NCBI RefSeq assembly: GCF_003584685.1
Contig: NZ_AP018549.1
Span: 744,001 to 808,000 of the forward strand
DNA from: Lactobacillus paragasseri
Lineage (GTDB): Bacteria > Bacillota > Bacilli > Lactobacillales > Lactobacillaceae
Direction of reading: 5' to 3'
Length of the DNA stretch: 64,000 bases
In this document: one piece after another, positions 1-7,850 of the stretch
How the letters are laid out: every line of letters begins with the position of its first letter
Position numbering within the stretch: the first letter of the stretch is position 1
The notes under the pieces: model-generated
What the model was told of the DNA's origin: nothing
Database searches by the model: none
The model's input: the letters and a program-made list of their open reading frames with translations, nothing else
Program-made: the position numbers and the translations under genes

Positions 1-310
1 CTGCGTTTTTGTGAGTGATCCTAAAACTGAAATCGGTAAAAAGCGGATGAATATAATTACCTCTACCAGCAATGGTTTTAAGTTAGCAGAAGAAGATCTG
101 AAGCTGCGAGGTGAAGGAGACGTTTTTGGTAAAGCACAGTCTGGCTTACCACAGTTTCAGGTTGGAGATGTGGTAAATGACTATAATACTTTGGTTACGG
201 CTCAAAAAGAAGCTCGTGCCCTAATTAAAGCTGATCCTAATTTGACTAGCTCAGAAAATAAATTCTTACTAGAAGTGCTAAAATATAAGAAAGATTTAAA
301 TAATAATTAA
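1..310 (+). CDS. recG: ATP-dependent DNA helicase RecG, C-terminal part (partial)
   Basis: This is the last ~102 codons of a gene that begins before the window; the reading frame is open back to base 2. RecG is a superfamily 2 helicase that remodels stalled replication forks and Holliday junctions. The visible part carries the RecG C-terminal signature: a strand ending SDPKTEIGKKRM, then NGFKLAEEDLKLRGEGDVFG and QSGLPQF, which in the family form the end of the second helicase lobe and the start of the wedge-interacting C-terminal domain. It stops 11 bases before plsX and the two probably share a transcript; recG-plsX adjacency is common in Firmicutes. Only the tail is seen, so helicase motifs I-V cannot be checked. 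Confidence 0.93.
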   Translation, partial: CVFVSDPKTEIGKKRMNIITSTSNGFKLAEEDLKLRGEGDVFGKAQSGLPQFQVGDVVNDYNTLVTAQKEARALIKADPNLTSSENKFLLEVLKYKKDLNNN

Positions 311-321
311 ACGGAGTAAGT

Positions 322-1323
322 ATGAAAAAAATTGCAATTGATGCGATGGGCGGAGAGAATGCCCCTCAGGCTATTATTGATGCTGTTTTAAAGGTAAAAC
401 CTAAACTAAAAGATACAAAATTTATTTTATTTGGGGACGTAGAGAAAATTAATCAATTGATCCCTGATGAGCAAAAAGAAAGAATTGAAGTTATTGCTAC
501 GAGTGAGGTTATTGTCGATAGCGACGAGCCTGTAAGAGCGATTAGACGTAAAAAAGATTCCTCGATGGTAGTTGCTGCTAACTATGTTAAAGCAGGAAAA
601 GCAGACGCATTATTTTCATTAGGAAATACTGGAGCACTGCTTGCTTGCGGAATTTTTATTATTGGCAGAATTAAGGGCGTTGAACGTCCAGCCCTAATGC
701 CAACGCTGCCTAGTGCTAAGAGTGAACAAGGCTTTAATATTATTGACGTTGGTGCTAACGCGCAGAGTAAGCCTGAATACTTAGTTCAGTGGGCTCAAAT
801 GGCTAACTTCTATGCTCAAAAAATTAGAAATATTCAAAATCCTACTGTTGCTTTACTAAACAATGGTGCAGAAGATGATAAGGGAGATCCACTTCATCAA
901 GAAGCTTATAAACTTTTAAAAGAAACTAAGCTTAACTTTATTGGTAATGTTGAAGGAAATGATTTGATGGAAGGTAAGGCTGATGTAATTGTGACTGACG
1001 GCTTTACTGGAAATGCTACTCTTAAAGCTATTGAGGGAACTGCTAGTGTGATTCTACGTTTACTTAAAGATTCGCTCTTAAATAATGGTTTACGCCCTAA
1101 AGTTGGCGCCTTGCTGGCTAAACCAGGATTAACTGCTTTAAAGAAAAGATTTGATACAGCAAGATACGGCGGTGCAGTTTTATTGGGCGTTAATGCGCCT
1201 GTTGTTAAAACACACGGAAGATCTAATATTCGACCAATTTACTACACTTTGTTGCAAATTGATAGGATGCTTAGTCAGGATTTAGTTGGTGAATATAAAA
1301 AATACTTTAGTGAATCTCGCTAG
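322..1323 (+). CDS. plsX: phosphate acyltransferase PlsX
   Basis: PlsX converts acyl-ACP and phosphate to acyl-phosphate, the acyl donor for PlsY in the first step of Gram-positive phosphatidic acid synthesis; it is a peripheral membrane enzyme. The 333-residue length is normal. Family motifs seen are the N-terminal IAIDAMGGENAP, FSLGNTGALLACG near residue 100, NIIDVGANAQSKPEYL, and DVIVTDGFTGNATLK in the C-terminal half. The start is an ATG with GGAG ten bases upstream. It lies directly after recG and 55 bases before acpP, whose product supplies its substrate. The fapR, fabD and fabG genes that often sit between plsX and acpP in Bacillus are absent here. Confidence 0.97.
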   Translation: MKKIAIDAMGGENAPQAIIDAVLKVKPKLKDTKFILFGDVEKINQLIPDEQKERIEVIATSEVIVDSDEPVRAIRRKKDSSMVVAANYVKAGKADALFSLGNTGALLACGIFIIGRIKGVERPALMPTLPSAKSEQGFNIIDVGANAQSKPEYLVQWAQMANFYAQKIRNIQNPTVALLNNGAEDDKGDPLHQEAYKLLKETKLNFIGNVEGNDLMEGKADVIVTDGFTGNATLKAIEGTASVILRLLKDSLLNNGLRPKVGALLAKPGLTALKKRFDTARYGGAVLLGVNAPVVKTHGRSNIRPIYYTLLQIDRMLSQDLVGEYKKYFSESR

Positions 1324-1378
1324 ACTTTAATAAAAAAATGCCTTAGAATTAAACTAAACTTTTTTGGAGGTTAAAGAA

Positions 1379-1621
1379 ATGACCGAAGAGGAAATTTTTA
1401 ACAAAATTGCTGATATGATTTCAGAACGTTTTAGTATTGATCGTGATAAGATCACTAAAGATTTAAATTTTCAGAATGATTTAGATGCAGATTCAATTGA
1501 TTTCGTTGAGTTAGTAATGGATCTTGAAGATACATTTGGAGCAGAAATTCCAGATGATGACGCAGAAAAATTACAAACTGTTGGTGAAGCAGTAGAGTAT
1601 ATTAAGAATCACCAAAATTAA
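1379..1621 (+). CDS. acpP: acyl carrier protein
   Basis: Acyl carrier protein holds growing acyl chains on a 4'-phosphopantetheine arm for fatty acid and phospholipid synthesis. The product is 80 residues and strongly acidic, as expected. The prosthetic-group serine lies in NDLDADSIDFVELVMDLE, where the usual DSL is DSI. I chose the ATG at 1379 because GGAGG at 1366-1370 is correctly spaced; a TTG at 1364 in the same frame would overlap that site. The gene follows plsX, its functional partner. Many lactobacilli have a second acpP inside a fab cluster, so this copy may serve mainly phospholipid synthesis; that is inference. Confidence 0.95.
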   Translation: MTEEEIFNKIADMISERFSIDRDKITKDLNFQNDLDADSIDFVELVMDLEDTFGAEIPDDDAEKLQTVGEAVEYIKNHQN

Positions 1622-1644
1622 AATTTTAATCATTGAAATTTCAG

Positions 1645-1704
1645 AAGATACTGTCATTTTTCATTTACTTTTATAAAAGTTATTGAAATAGCAGTATCTT
1701 TTGT
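1645..1704 (+). terminator. branched terminator after acpP
   Basis: Nine-base arms AAGATACTG (1645-1653) and CAGTATCTT (1692-1700) enclose an inner palindrome ACTTTTATAAAAGT and are followed by a short T run. The right arm lies inside the spacer of the opp promoter (1683-1711), so the end of one unit and the start of the next overlap. The T tract is short, so termination may be incomplete. Confidence 0.6.
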
Positions 1705-1711
1705 TTATAAT
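1683..1711 (+). promoter_or_regulatory. probable sigma-A promoter of the opp operon
   Basis: TTGAAA (1683-1688), a 17-base spacer and a perfect TATAAT (1706-1711). Predicted transcription starts near 1718, leaving a leader of about 60 bases before oppD. No clear operator was recognised. Confidence 0.75.
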
Positions 1712-1778
1712 AATGACATTAAATTGAAAATCTAATTGACTTTTAATAATGTCGTAAGGTTTGAGAGGAGAATGGCCT

Positions 1779-2789
1779 TTGGAAAAGCAAAGTGATCTTT
1801 TATTAGATATCGAACACTTGCATACCGCATATCGTTTGCACGGTAAGTTTTATGATGCCGCTGATGACATTAACTTGACCTTGAAACGAAATGAAATTTT
1901 GGCAGTTGTTGGTGAATCTGGTTGTGGTAAAAGTACAATTGCTTCAAGCATTATTGGTTTGTACGACCACAAAAATACGAGAGTAACCGGAGATATCTTG
2001 TACAATGAATTAAACTTAGTTAACTTAAATGAATCATTGTTTAACAAAATTCGTGGAAACAATATTGGAATGATTTTCCAGGATCCATTGGCATCTCTTA
2101 ATCCATTAATGAAGGTTGGAGATCAAGTTGCTGAGACACTTTACTACCATACTGATATGGACGAGAAAGCTCGTCATGCACGTGTAATTGAGCTCTTTAA
2201 CCAAGTTGGTATGCCACGTCCTGAAGAAATGTATGAGATGTACCCACATGAATTATCTGGTGGATTGCGTCAACGTGTCGTAATTGCGATCGCAATTGCA
2301 TGTAAACCAGAAATCATTATTGCTGATGAACCGACTACAGCATTGGATGTTACTATTCAGGCACAAATTTTGGATTTACTTAAGGAAATTCAAAAAGAAT
2401 CACATTCAGGAATTATTTTGATTACTCACGACTTAGGTGTTGTTGCTGAAACCGCTGATCAAGTGGCAGTTATGTATGCTGGACAAATTGTTGAAAAAGC
2501 TGATGTTAAAACAATTTTTGAGAATCCACTTCATCCATATACACGTTCACTTCTTCATTCAATGCCGCAAACGGATGATGAAAGCCAAGATCTTCACGTG
2601 ATTCATGGAACAGTTCCTTCGCTAGTTAATATGCCTAGAACTGGTGACAGATTTGCTGCAAGAATTCCTTGGATTCCAGCTAGTGCTCATGAAGAGAACC
2701 CTAAGATTCATGAAGTGGAACCAGGGCATTTTGTAAGATGTACTTGCTGGCAAAGCTTCCATTTCCAAGATGAAGAAAAGAAAGGATAG
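1779..2789 (+). CDS. oppD: oligopeptide ABC transporter ATP-binding protein OppD
   Basis: OppD is one of two different ATPase subunits that power uptake of oligopeptides by the Opp system, on the cytoplasmic face of the membrane. Seen are Walker A GESGCGKST near residue 45, Q-loop MIFQDP, ABC signature LSGGLRQRV, Walker B IIIADEPTTALD and the H-loop ITHDLGVV, followed by the Opp/Dpp C-terminal region with HPYTRSLL and RCTCW. The start is set at TTG 1779 because AGAGGAG (1764-1770) is eight bases upstream; a TTG at 1761 would lie ahead of this site, and the ATG at 1772 is out of frame and closes after seven codons. First gene of oppDFBC. Confidence 0.95.
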   Translation: MEKQSDLLLDIEHLHTAYRLHGKFYDAADDINLTLKRNEILAVVGESGCGKSTIASSIIGLYDHKNTRVTGDILYNELNLVNLNESLFNKIRGNNIGMIFQDPLASLNPLMKVGDQVAETLYYHTDMDEKARHARVIELFNQVGMPRPEEMYEMYPHELSGGLRQRVVIAIAIACKPEIIIADEPTTALDVTIQAQILDLLKEIQKESHSGIILITHDLGVVAETADQVAVMYAGQIVEKADVKTIFENPLHPYTRSLLHSMPQTDDESQDLHVIHGTVPSLVNMPRTGDRFAARIPWIPASAHEENPKIHEVEPGHFVRCTCWQSFHFQDEEKKG

Positions 2790-2795
2790 GAAATT

Positions 2796-3764
2796 ATGGC
2801 CGATGAAATAATCGAAATAAAAAATTTAAAAGTTCACTATCCAATTCGTTCTGGCTTCTGGAATAGAGTTACTGGATATGTTAAAGCCGTAGATGGAATT
2901 AATCTTTCTATCAAAGAAGGAGAAACTTACGGCTTAATTGGTGAATCAGGTTCAGGTAAATCAACAACTGGTAAAGCAATTGTCGGAGTTGAAAAAGTAA
3001 CCAGCGGACAAATTTTATACAAGGGCGTTGATGTAACTAAAGCCTCAAACCGTAAGAGACTCAACTATAACAAAGATGTTCAAATGATTTTCCAGGATTC
3101 TATGTCTAGTTTGAACCCTAGAAAACGTATTGAAGACATTATTGCTGAGCCAATTAGAAACTTCGAAAATTTAACTACTGATGAAGAAAGAAAGAGAGTT
3201 CAAGAACTCTTAGATATCGTTGGGATGCCTAGTGATGCAATTTACAAGTATCCACACGAGTTCTCTGGTGGGCAACGTCAAAGAATTGGTGTAGCACGTG
3301 CTGTTGCTACTCACCCAAAGCTTATTGTGGCCGATGAACCAACATCAGCTTTGGACTTATCAGTTCAAGCTCAGGTTTTGAACTTTATGAAACATATTCA
3401 GCAAGAATATAACATTGCCTACCTCTTTATTTCACACGATTTAGGTGTTGTAAAGCACATGTCAGAAGACATTGCGATTATGCACCGTGGACGTTTTGTT
3501 GAAATTGGTAAACGTGATCAAATTTATAAGAATCCAATGCATATTTATACTAAACGTTTACTTTCCGCAATTCCTGTTGTTGACGTTGAACATAGAGAAC
3601 AACATAAGGAAGAGCGTCAACGTGTAGAAAAAGAATTCTTGCAAGATCAAGACAAGTGGTATGAAAAAGATGGTCGTGTCTTACCACTTCAAAAAGTTGG
3701 CGATCGTCATTTCGTTGCATTACCTAAAGAAATGATTAGGCAAGAATTGAAGGAGGGAGAATAG
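2796..3764 (+). CDS. oppF: oligopeptide ABC transporter ATP-binding protein OppF
   Basis: Second ATPase subunit of the peptide importer, forming the nucleotide-binding heterodimer with OppD. Motifs: Walker A GESGSGKST (around residue 48), Q-loop MIFQDSMSSLNPRK, signature FSGGQRQRIG, Walker B LIVADEPTSALD, H-loop ISHDLGVV. The C-terminus has the MHIYTKRLLSAIP segment typical of the OppF/DppF group. The gene starts six bases after oppD and ends two bases before oppB, so translation is probably coupled. Length 322 residues, normal for the family. Confidence 0.95.
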   Translation: MADEIIEIKNLKVHYPIRSGFWNRVTGYVKAVDGINLSIKEGETYGLIGESGSGKSTTGKAIVGVEKVTSGQILYKGVDVTKASNRKRLNYNKDVQMIFQDSMSSLNPRKRIEDIIAEPIRNFENLTTDEERKRVQELLDIVGMPSDAIYKYPHEFSGGQRQRIGVARAVATHPKLIVADEPTSALDLSVQAQVLNFMKHIQQEYNIAYLFISHDLGVVKHMSEDIAIMHRGRFVEIGKRDQIYKNPMHIYTKRLLSAIPVVDVEHREQHKEERQRVEKEFLQDQDKWYEKDGRVLPLQKVGDRHFVALPKEMIRQELKEGE

Positions 3765-3766
3765 GT

Positions 3767-4729
3767 ATGTGGAAAACGGTTTTACGTCGAATCCTGATTA
3801 TGATCCCCCAGTTACTTATCTTGAGTTTGCTAGTCTTTATTTTGGCTAAAATGATGCCTGGTGACCCATTTACTGGAATGATTAATCCGAATTCAGACCC
3901 TAAGGAAATTGCAAGATTAAGACAAGAATATGGTTTAAATGATCCAGTTTGGGTGCAATATACTCGTTGGCTGGGAAATATGTTCCATGGTGATTTAGGT
4001 CAATCATATATTCAGAAGGTTCCAGTTACTTCTTTGATTTGGGATCGTGCAGTTAATACTTTCTGGTTGTCTTTAATGACTGTTGTTTTAACTTACTTAA
4101 TCGCCATTCCATTAGGTGTTACAGCAGGCCGTCACCAAGATGAATGGCAAGATCACGGAGTACAAATATTTAACTACATTACTTATGCTGTGCCTCCGTT
4201 TGTTTTCTACATTTTAGGTATCTGGCTATTTGGATTTACACTAGGTTGGTTCCCAATTTCTGGGTCCGTTAGTGCAGATGTCAACCCAGGAACTTTTGCT
4301 TACTTCTGGAGTAGGTTCTATCACTTGATTTTACCTTCAATTCTTTGTGCTTTAATTTCTACTACAGCAATTGTTCAATATTTAAGAACTGGTATTGTTG
4401 ATAACAAAGTTGAAGATTACGTAAGAACAGCTCGTAGTAAGGGTGTTCCAGAAAATGTTGTCTTTAATAAACATATTTTGAGAAACTCACTTTTACCAAT
4501 CGCTGCTTTCTTCGGTAACACTATTACTGGTTTATTATCAGGTTCAATGGTTATTGAATCAGTCTTTAGTTACCCTGGTATGGGTAAGTTGTTCCTAGAT
4601 TCTATTGGACAACGTGACTATACAACTTTGACAGCCCTAATTTTATTATTTGGTGTGTTAACTTTAATTGGTAACTTATTATCTGATATTATCATGAGTA
4701 TCATTGACCCAAGAATTCGGATCAAGTAG
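3767..4729 (+). CDS. oppB: oligopeptide ABC transporter permease OppB
   Basis: Membrane subunit of the Opp importer; pairs with OppC to form the translocation channel. The 320-residue protein has about six hydrophobic segments, an N-terminal ILRRILIMIPQLLILSLLVF membrane start typical of the DppB/OppB family, and the EAA-loop region RTARSKGVPENVVFNKHILRNSLLP, which contacts the ATPases. The ATG has GGAGGGAG upstream, within the end of oppF. Confidence 0.95.
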   Translation: MWKTVLRRILIMIPQLLILSLLVFILAKMMPGDPFTGMINPNSDPKEIARLRQEYGLNDPVWVQYTRWLGNMFHGDLGQSYIQKVPVTSLIWDRAVNTFWLSLMTVVLTYLIAIPLGVTAGRHQDEWQDHGVQIFNYITYAVPPFVFYILGIWLFGFTLGWFPISGSVSADVNPGTFAYFWSRFYHLILPSILCALISTTAIVQYLRTGIVDNKVEDYVRTARSKGVPENVVFNKHILRNSLLPIAAFFGNTITGLLSGSMVIESVFSYPGMGKLFLDSIGQRDYTTLTALILLFGVLTLIGNLLSDIIMSIIDPRIRIK

Positions 4730-4745
4730 GGAGGAGTAGAAAATT

Positions 4746-5660
4746 ATGGCTAAAGATAAAAATACATCAAAAAAGGATCAAAATGCTAAAACCTCTCTAC
4801 CACCGTCTGGATTTAAGATTATCGTTCGCGAGGTTTGGCGCGATAAGGTAGCATTTGCTTCATTTTGTATTATCGTTGCTATCTTACTATTTACTTTTGT
4901 TGGCTCATTGTTCTTAAACAAGGGTCAAGTAACAGAAATTAATATCGCTGAAGCATATTATGGATGGGGTGAATCAGGTCACGTCTTCGGTACTGATGAC
5001 GGTGGTCGTGACATCTTGAAGTTATTGATGATGGGTGGACGTAACTCTATATTAATTGGTCTATCTGTTACTGTACTTTGTGAAGGTGTTGGACTTTTAG
5101 TTGGTTTATTCTCTGGTTACTTTGGTGGAGTTACTGACGCAGTTATTATGCGTATCGTAGACTTTATCCAGATTTTGCCTCAGTTCCCAATTATCATTGT
5201 TTTGACTACTGTTATTCCTAACTACAATGCTGGAACTTTAGTATTGTTAATTTCTATGTTTGGATGGACATCGACTGCTCGATACTTCCGTGCCTTTGTT
5301 CTTTCACAAAGAGAGCGTGAATATGTTTTAGCTTCAAAGACTTCGGGTTCATCTAATTTAACAATTATTTTCCGTGAAGTTTTGCCAAACATTACTTCAG
5401 CGTTGGTTATCGATGTCGTATTGATGATCGCTGGTAACATTGGTATTGAAACTACCCTATCTTTCTTGGGATATGGACTACCAACTACTACACCATCACT
5501 TGGTACTTTAATTGGATTTGCTAACGACCCAGTTAACGTTACTACTCGTCCATGGTTATGGATGCCAGCAACATTTTTATTGCTAATTATTTCATTGAGT
5601 ATTAACTACGTTGGTCGTGCTCTTCAAAGAGCTGGAGACGCTCGTCAACGTGAAAATTAA
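4746..5660 (+). CDS. oppC: oligopeptide ABC transporter permease OppC
   Basis: Second channel subunit of the peptide importer. It has a lysine-rich cytoplasmic N-terminus of about 30 residues, then a first membrane helix, the HVFGTDDGGRDIL motif characteristic of OppC/DppC, and the EAA loop LASKTSGSSNLTIIFREVLP. Length 304 residues. The ATG follows GGGAGGAG. It is the last gene before a strong terminator, so the solute-binding protein genes downstream are probably transcribed separately. Confidence 0.95.
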   Translation: MAKDKNTSKKDQNAKTSLPPSGFKIIVREVWRDKVAFASFCIIVAILLFTFVGSLFLNKGQVTEINIAEAYYGWGESGHVFGTDDGGRDILKLLMMGGRNSILIGLSVTVLCEGVGLLVGLFSGYFGGVTDAVIMRIVDFIQILPQFPIIIVLTTVIPNYNAGTLVLLISMFGWTSTARYFRAFVLSQREREYVLASKTSGSSNLTIIFREVLPNITSALVIDVVLMIAGNIGIETTLSFLGYGLPTTTPSLGTLIGFANDPVNVTTRPWLWMPATFLLLIISLSINYVGRALQRAGDARQREN

Positions 5661-5680
5661 ATTTAATTGTATTAACATTA

Positions 5681-5711
5681 AAAAGCAACTCATAATTGAG
5701 TTGCTTTTTTT
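5681..5711 (+). terminator. terminator after oppC
   Basis: Eight-base stem GCAACTCA (5685-5692) / TGAGTTGC (5697-5704) with a TAAT loop and seven T residues; an A run precedes it. A clear intrinsic terminator separating oppDFBC from oppA1. Confidence 0.9.
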
Positions 5712-5972
5712 GATATATAGCTAAAAGTACAGCTAATATACTAATTTATTTATTTAAATAATGGGCATAAGCTTAATTTTCGACTTTAAAAATAAAATTT
5801 TTATGGAACTGAAAGTAATTGCTTAACGTTGATATATCAAGATATGTGGCTAAAACGAATAAATTAAAATGAAAAAATATTAAAATTAATTGAGCAAAAG
5901 CGTTGTTTTATGAGTTTGATGATGATACTATTAAATCATCAACTTGTCCCAAATAGATGGAGGAATATAACT
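5712..5972 (+). promoter_or_regulatory. oppA1 upstream region with weak promoter candidate
   Basis: The 312-base gap between oppC and oppA1 holds the oppC terminator and then about 260 bases of AT-rich non-coding DNA. A possible promoter is TTGTTT (5903-5908), 17 bases, TACTAT (5926-5931). A 12-base palindrome TTGATATATCAA lies at 5829-5840, and AAAAGCGTTGTTTT (5895-5908) is a poor match to a catabolite-response element. The block ATCAACTTGTCC at 5938-5949, followed by GGAGG, is repeated before oppA2. None of these sites is certain. Confidence 0.35.
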
Positions 5973-7727
5973 ATGAAGAAAGCCAAACTATTTGGAAGTT
6001 TAACTTTACTTTCTGGTGTTGCTTTAACATTGGCAGCATGTGGTAATAATTCAAATTCAAAAGTAGATAACCCAACTAAGAGTTTTAAAGAAGCTACTCC
6101 TAAGAAGGCCGTTAAGAAGGGCGGTACTGTAAGTGTAGCTCTTGAAACTGATACTCCAATTACCGGCGTCTTTTTAAATGAACTTTCAGATACTCAAAAC
6201 GACTCTGATGCAATGGCTCCTGGTAATGAAGCTTTATTTGATACAAATGATACTTATCAAATTAATGATAAGGGACCTGCTACCTTAAAATTAGATAATA
6301 AAAATAAAACTGCTACTATCACCGTTAAAAAAGGTGTAAAGTGGTCAGATGGCAAGCAAGTAACTGCTAAGGATATTGAATATTCTTATGAAATTATTGC
6401 TAATAAAGCAACAAAATCTTCTCGTTATACTGAATCACTTCAAAATATTGTTGGTTTAAGTGAATATCACGATGGAAAATCTAACACTATTTCGGGTATT
6501 GAAATGCCAGATGGTGAAAATGGTAGAACTGTAGTACTCCACTTTAAGGAAATGAAACCTGGTATGAAGTATAGTGGTAATGGTTACTTCTGGGAAGCTG
6601 CAGCACCATATCATTACTTAAAAGATGTTCCATTTAATAAGTTACAATCCTCTGATCAAGTAAGAAAGAACCCATTATTCTTTGGTCCATATAAGATGAG
6701 TAAAGTAGTTCGTGGTCAGGCCGTAACCTTTGTACCTAATAAATATTACTGGAGAGGTACGCCAAAATTAGATAAGGTTACTATTCAAGTTTTGAACCCT
6801 AACTCAGCTTCTCAAGCTATTAAGAGTCACAAGTATGATATTGCGGGTGTTGTTAACTCACAATGGAAAAACGTAGCTAATACCAATAACGTTAACTGGA
6901 TTGCAAATATTCCATTAGCTTACAATTACTTAGGCTTTAAAGTAGGTAAGTGGGACGGAGCTAAAGGCGAAAACGTAATGAATAAGGATGCTAAGATGAA
7001 TAATAAAGCATTACGTCAAGCTATTGCTTACGGTATGAATGTTTCTGCTGTAACAAAACGTTATACTAATGGCTTAACTTTCCATATTCCAACTTTAATT
7101 CCAAAACAATTTGGTCAATATTACGATAAGAATGTTAAGGGCTACGATTACAATATCAAGAAAGGTAATGAAATTCTTGATAAGGCAGGATACAAGAAGA
7201 AGGGTAAATATCGTGTACAACCAAATGGCAAACCTTTAACTATTCGTTTAGCCGCTATGACTGGTAACTCTACTCAAGAGCCAATCATTCAAAACTACAT
7301 CCAACAATGGAAGAAGTTAGGCTTGAATGTTAAGTTAACTGGTGGTCGTTTGATGGAAATGAATTCCTTCTATGACAAGGTTCAAAATGATTCTAAAGAC
7401 GTTGATATGTTCATGGGTGCATGGTCATTATCTTCAGAACCATCACCAAATGACTTGTACAGTGTAAAGGCTCCTTACAACTTTACTCGTTTCGTAACTG
7501 CTAAGAATACTAAGTTACTTCAGGAAATGGATTCTGAAAAGTCATTTAACACAAACTACCGTGTCAAGAAGTTCCATGAATGGCAAAAGTACATGAATGA
7601 TGAAGCTTATGTTGTTCCAGTATCTAACAGTTACAATGTAAATGCTGTTAACAGCAAGATTACTGGTTACTCATTGAAACCTTCAGCTGCCAATAGTCTT
7701 TGGTACAATGTTGGAATTGCAAAATAA
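5973..7727 (+). CDS. oppA1: oligopeptide-binding lipoprotein OppA, first copy
   Basis: Extracellular substrate-binding lipoprotein that captures peptides and delivers them to OppBC (SBP_bac_5 family). The 584-residue precursor has a lipoprotein signal peptide (positive start, hydrophobic core, lipobox LAAC with the lipidated Cys at 23), followed by family features: WSDGKQVTAKDIEYSYEII, NPLFFGPYKMSKV and the C-terminal VPVSNSYNVNAVN. The ATG at 5973 is chosen because GGAGG sits nine bases upstream and the signal peptide begins there; an in-frame ATG at 5910 would put 21 non-signal residues in front. It is closely related to the next gene, with long shared blocks such as MEMNSFYDKVQNDSKDVDMF, so the pair arose by tandem duplication. 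Confidence 0.94.
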   Translation: MKKAKLFGSLTLLSGVALTLAACGNNSNSKVDNPTKSFKEATPKKAVKKGGTVSVALETDTPITGVFLNELSDTQNDSDAMAPGNEALFDTNDTYQINDKGPATLKLDNKNKTATITVKKGVKWSDGKQVTAKDIEYSYEIIANKATKSSRYTESLQNIVGLSEYHDGKSNTISGIEMPDGENGRTVVLHFKEMKPGMKYSGNGYFWEAAAPYHYLKDVPFNKLQSSDQVRKNPLFFGPYKMSKVVRGQAVTFVPNKYYWRGTPKLDKVTIQVLNPNSASQAIKSHKYDIAGVVNSQWKNVANTNNVNWIANIPLAYNYLGFKVGKWDGAKGENVMNKDAKMNNKALRQAIAYGMNVSAVTKRYTNGLTFHIPTLIPKQFGQYYDKNVKGYDYNIKKGNEILDKAGYKKKGKYRVQPNGKPLTIRLAAMTGNSTQEPIIQNYIQQWKKLGLNVKLTGGRLMEMNSFYDKVQNDSKDVDMFMGAWSLSSEPSPNDLYSVKAPYNFTRFVTAKNTKLLQEMDSEKSFNTNYRVKKFHEWQKYMNDEAYVVPVSNSYNVNAVNSKITGYSLKPSAANSLWYNVGIAK

Positions 7728-7750
7728 CAATTTAAAAAAGATTTTCAAAA

Positions 7751-7776
7751 GGTCGTCAAATTTGACGACCTTTTTT
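7751..7776 (+). terminator. terminator between the two oppA genes
   Basis: A perfect palindrome with arms GGTCGTCAAA and TTTGACGACC (7751-7770), followed by six T residues, 24 bases after the oppA1 stop. Confidence 0.92.
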
Positions 7777-7781
7777 GTGAT

Positions 7782-7809
7782 TTGTTAAAAATTTTTTCAG
7801 TGCTAAAAT
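7782..7809 (+). promoter_or_regulatory. probable promoter of oppA2
   Basis: TTGTTA (7782-7787), 16 bases, and an extended -10 TGCTAAAAT (7801-7809). It lies just after the oppA1 terminator, so the second lipoprotein gene is probably expressed independently. Confidence 0.65.
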
Positions 7810-7850
7810 TAAATATATCAACTTGTCCAATATTATTGGAGGAAAATTTA

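Noticed and set aside
1772-1795. ATG GCC... frame overlapping the oppD start
   Set aside because: Closes after seven codons; although GAGGAG is near, it is too close, and TTG 1779 is in the oppD frame with proper spacing.
5829-5840. Palindrome TTGATATATCAA as an operator
   Set aside because: Such short AT-rich palindromes are expected by chance in this DNA; kept only as a note in the upstream region.
5895-5908. Possible catabolite-response (cre) site before oppA1
   Set aside because: Only the central AAAGCGTT matches; the outer bases do not.
5910-5972. Upstream in-frame extension of oppA1 starting at 5910
   Set aside because: It would place 21 residues before a complete lipoprotein signal peptide, and the ribosome site fits 5973.
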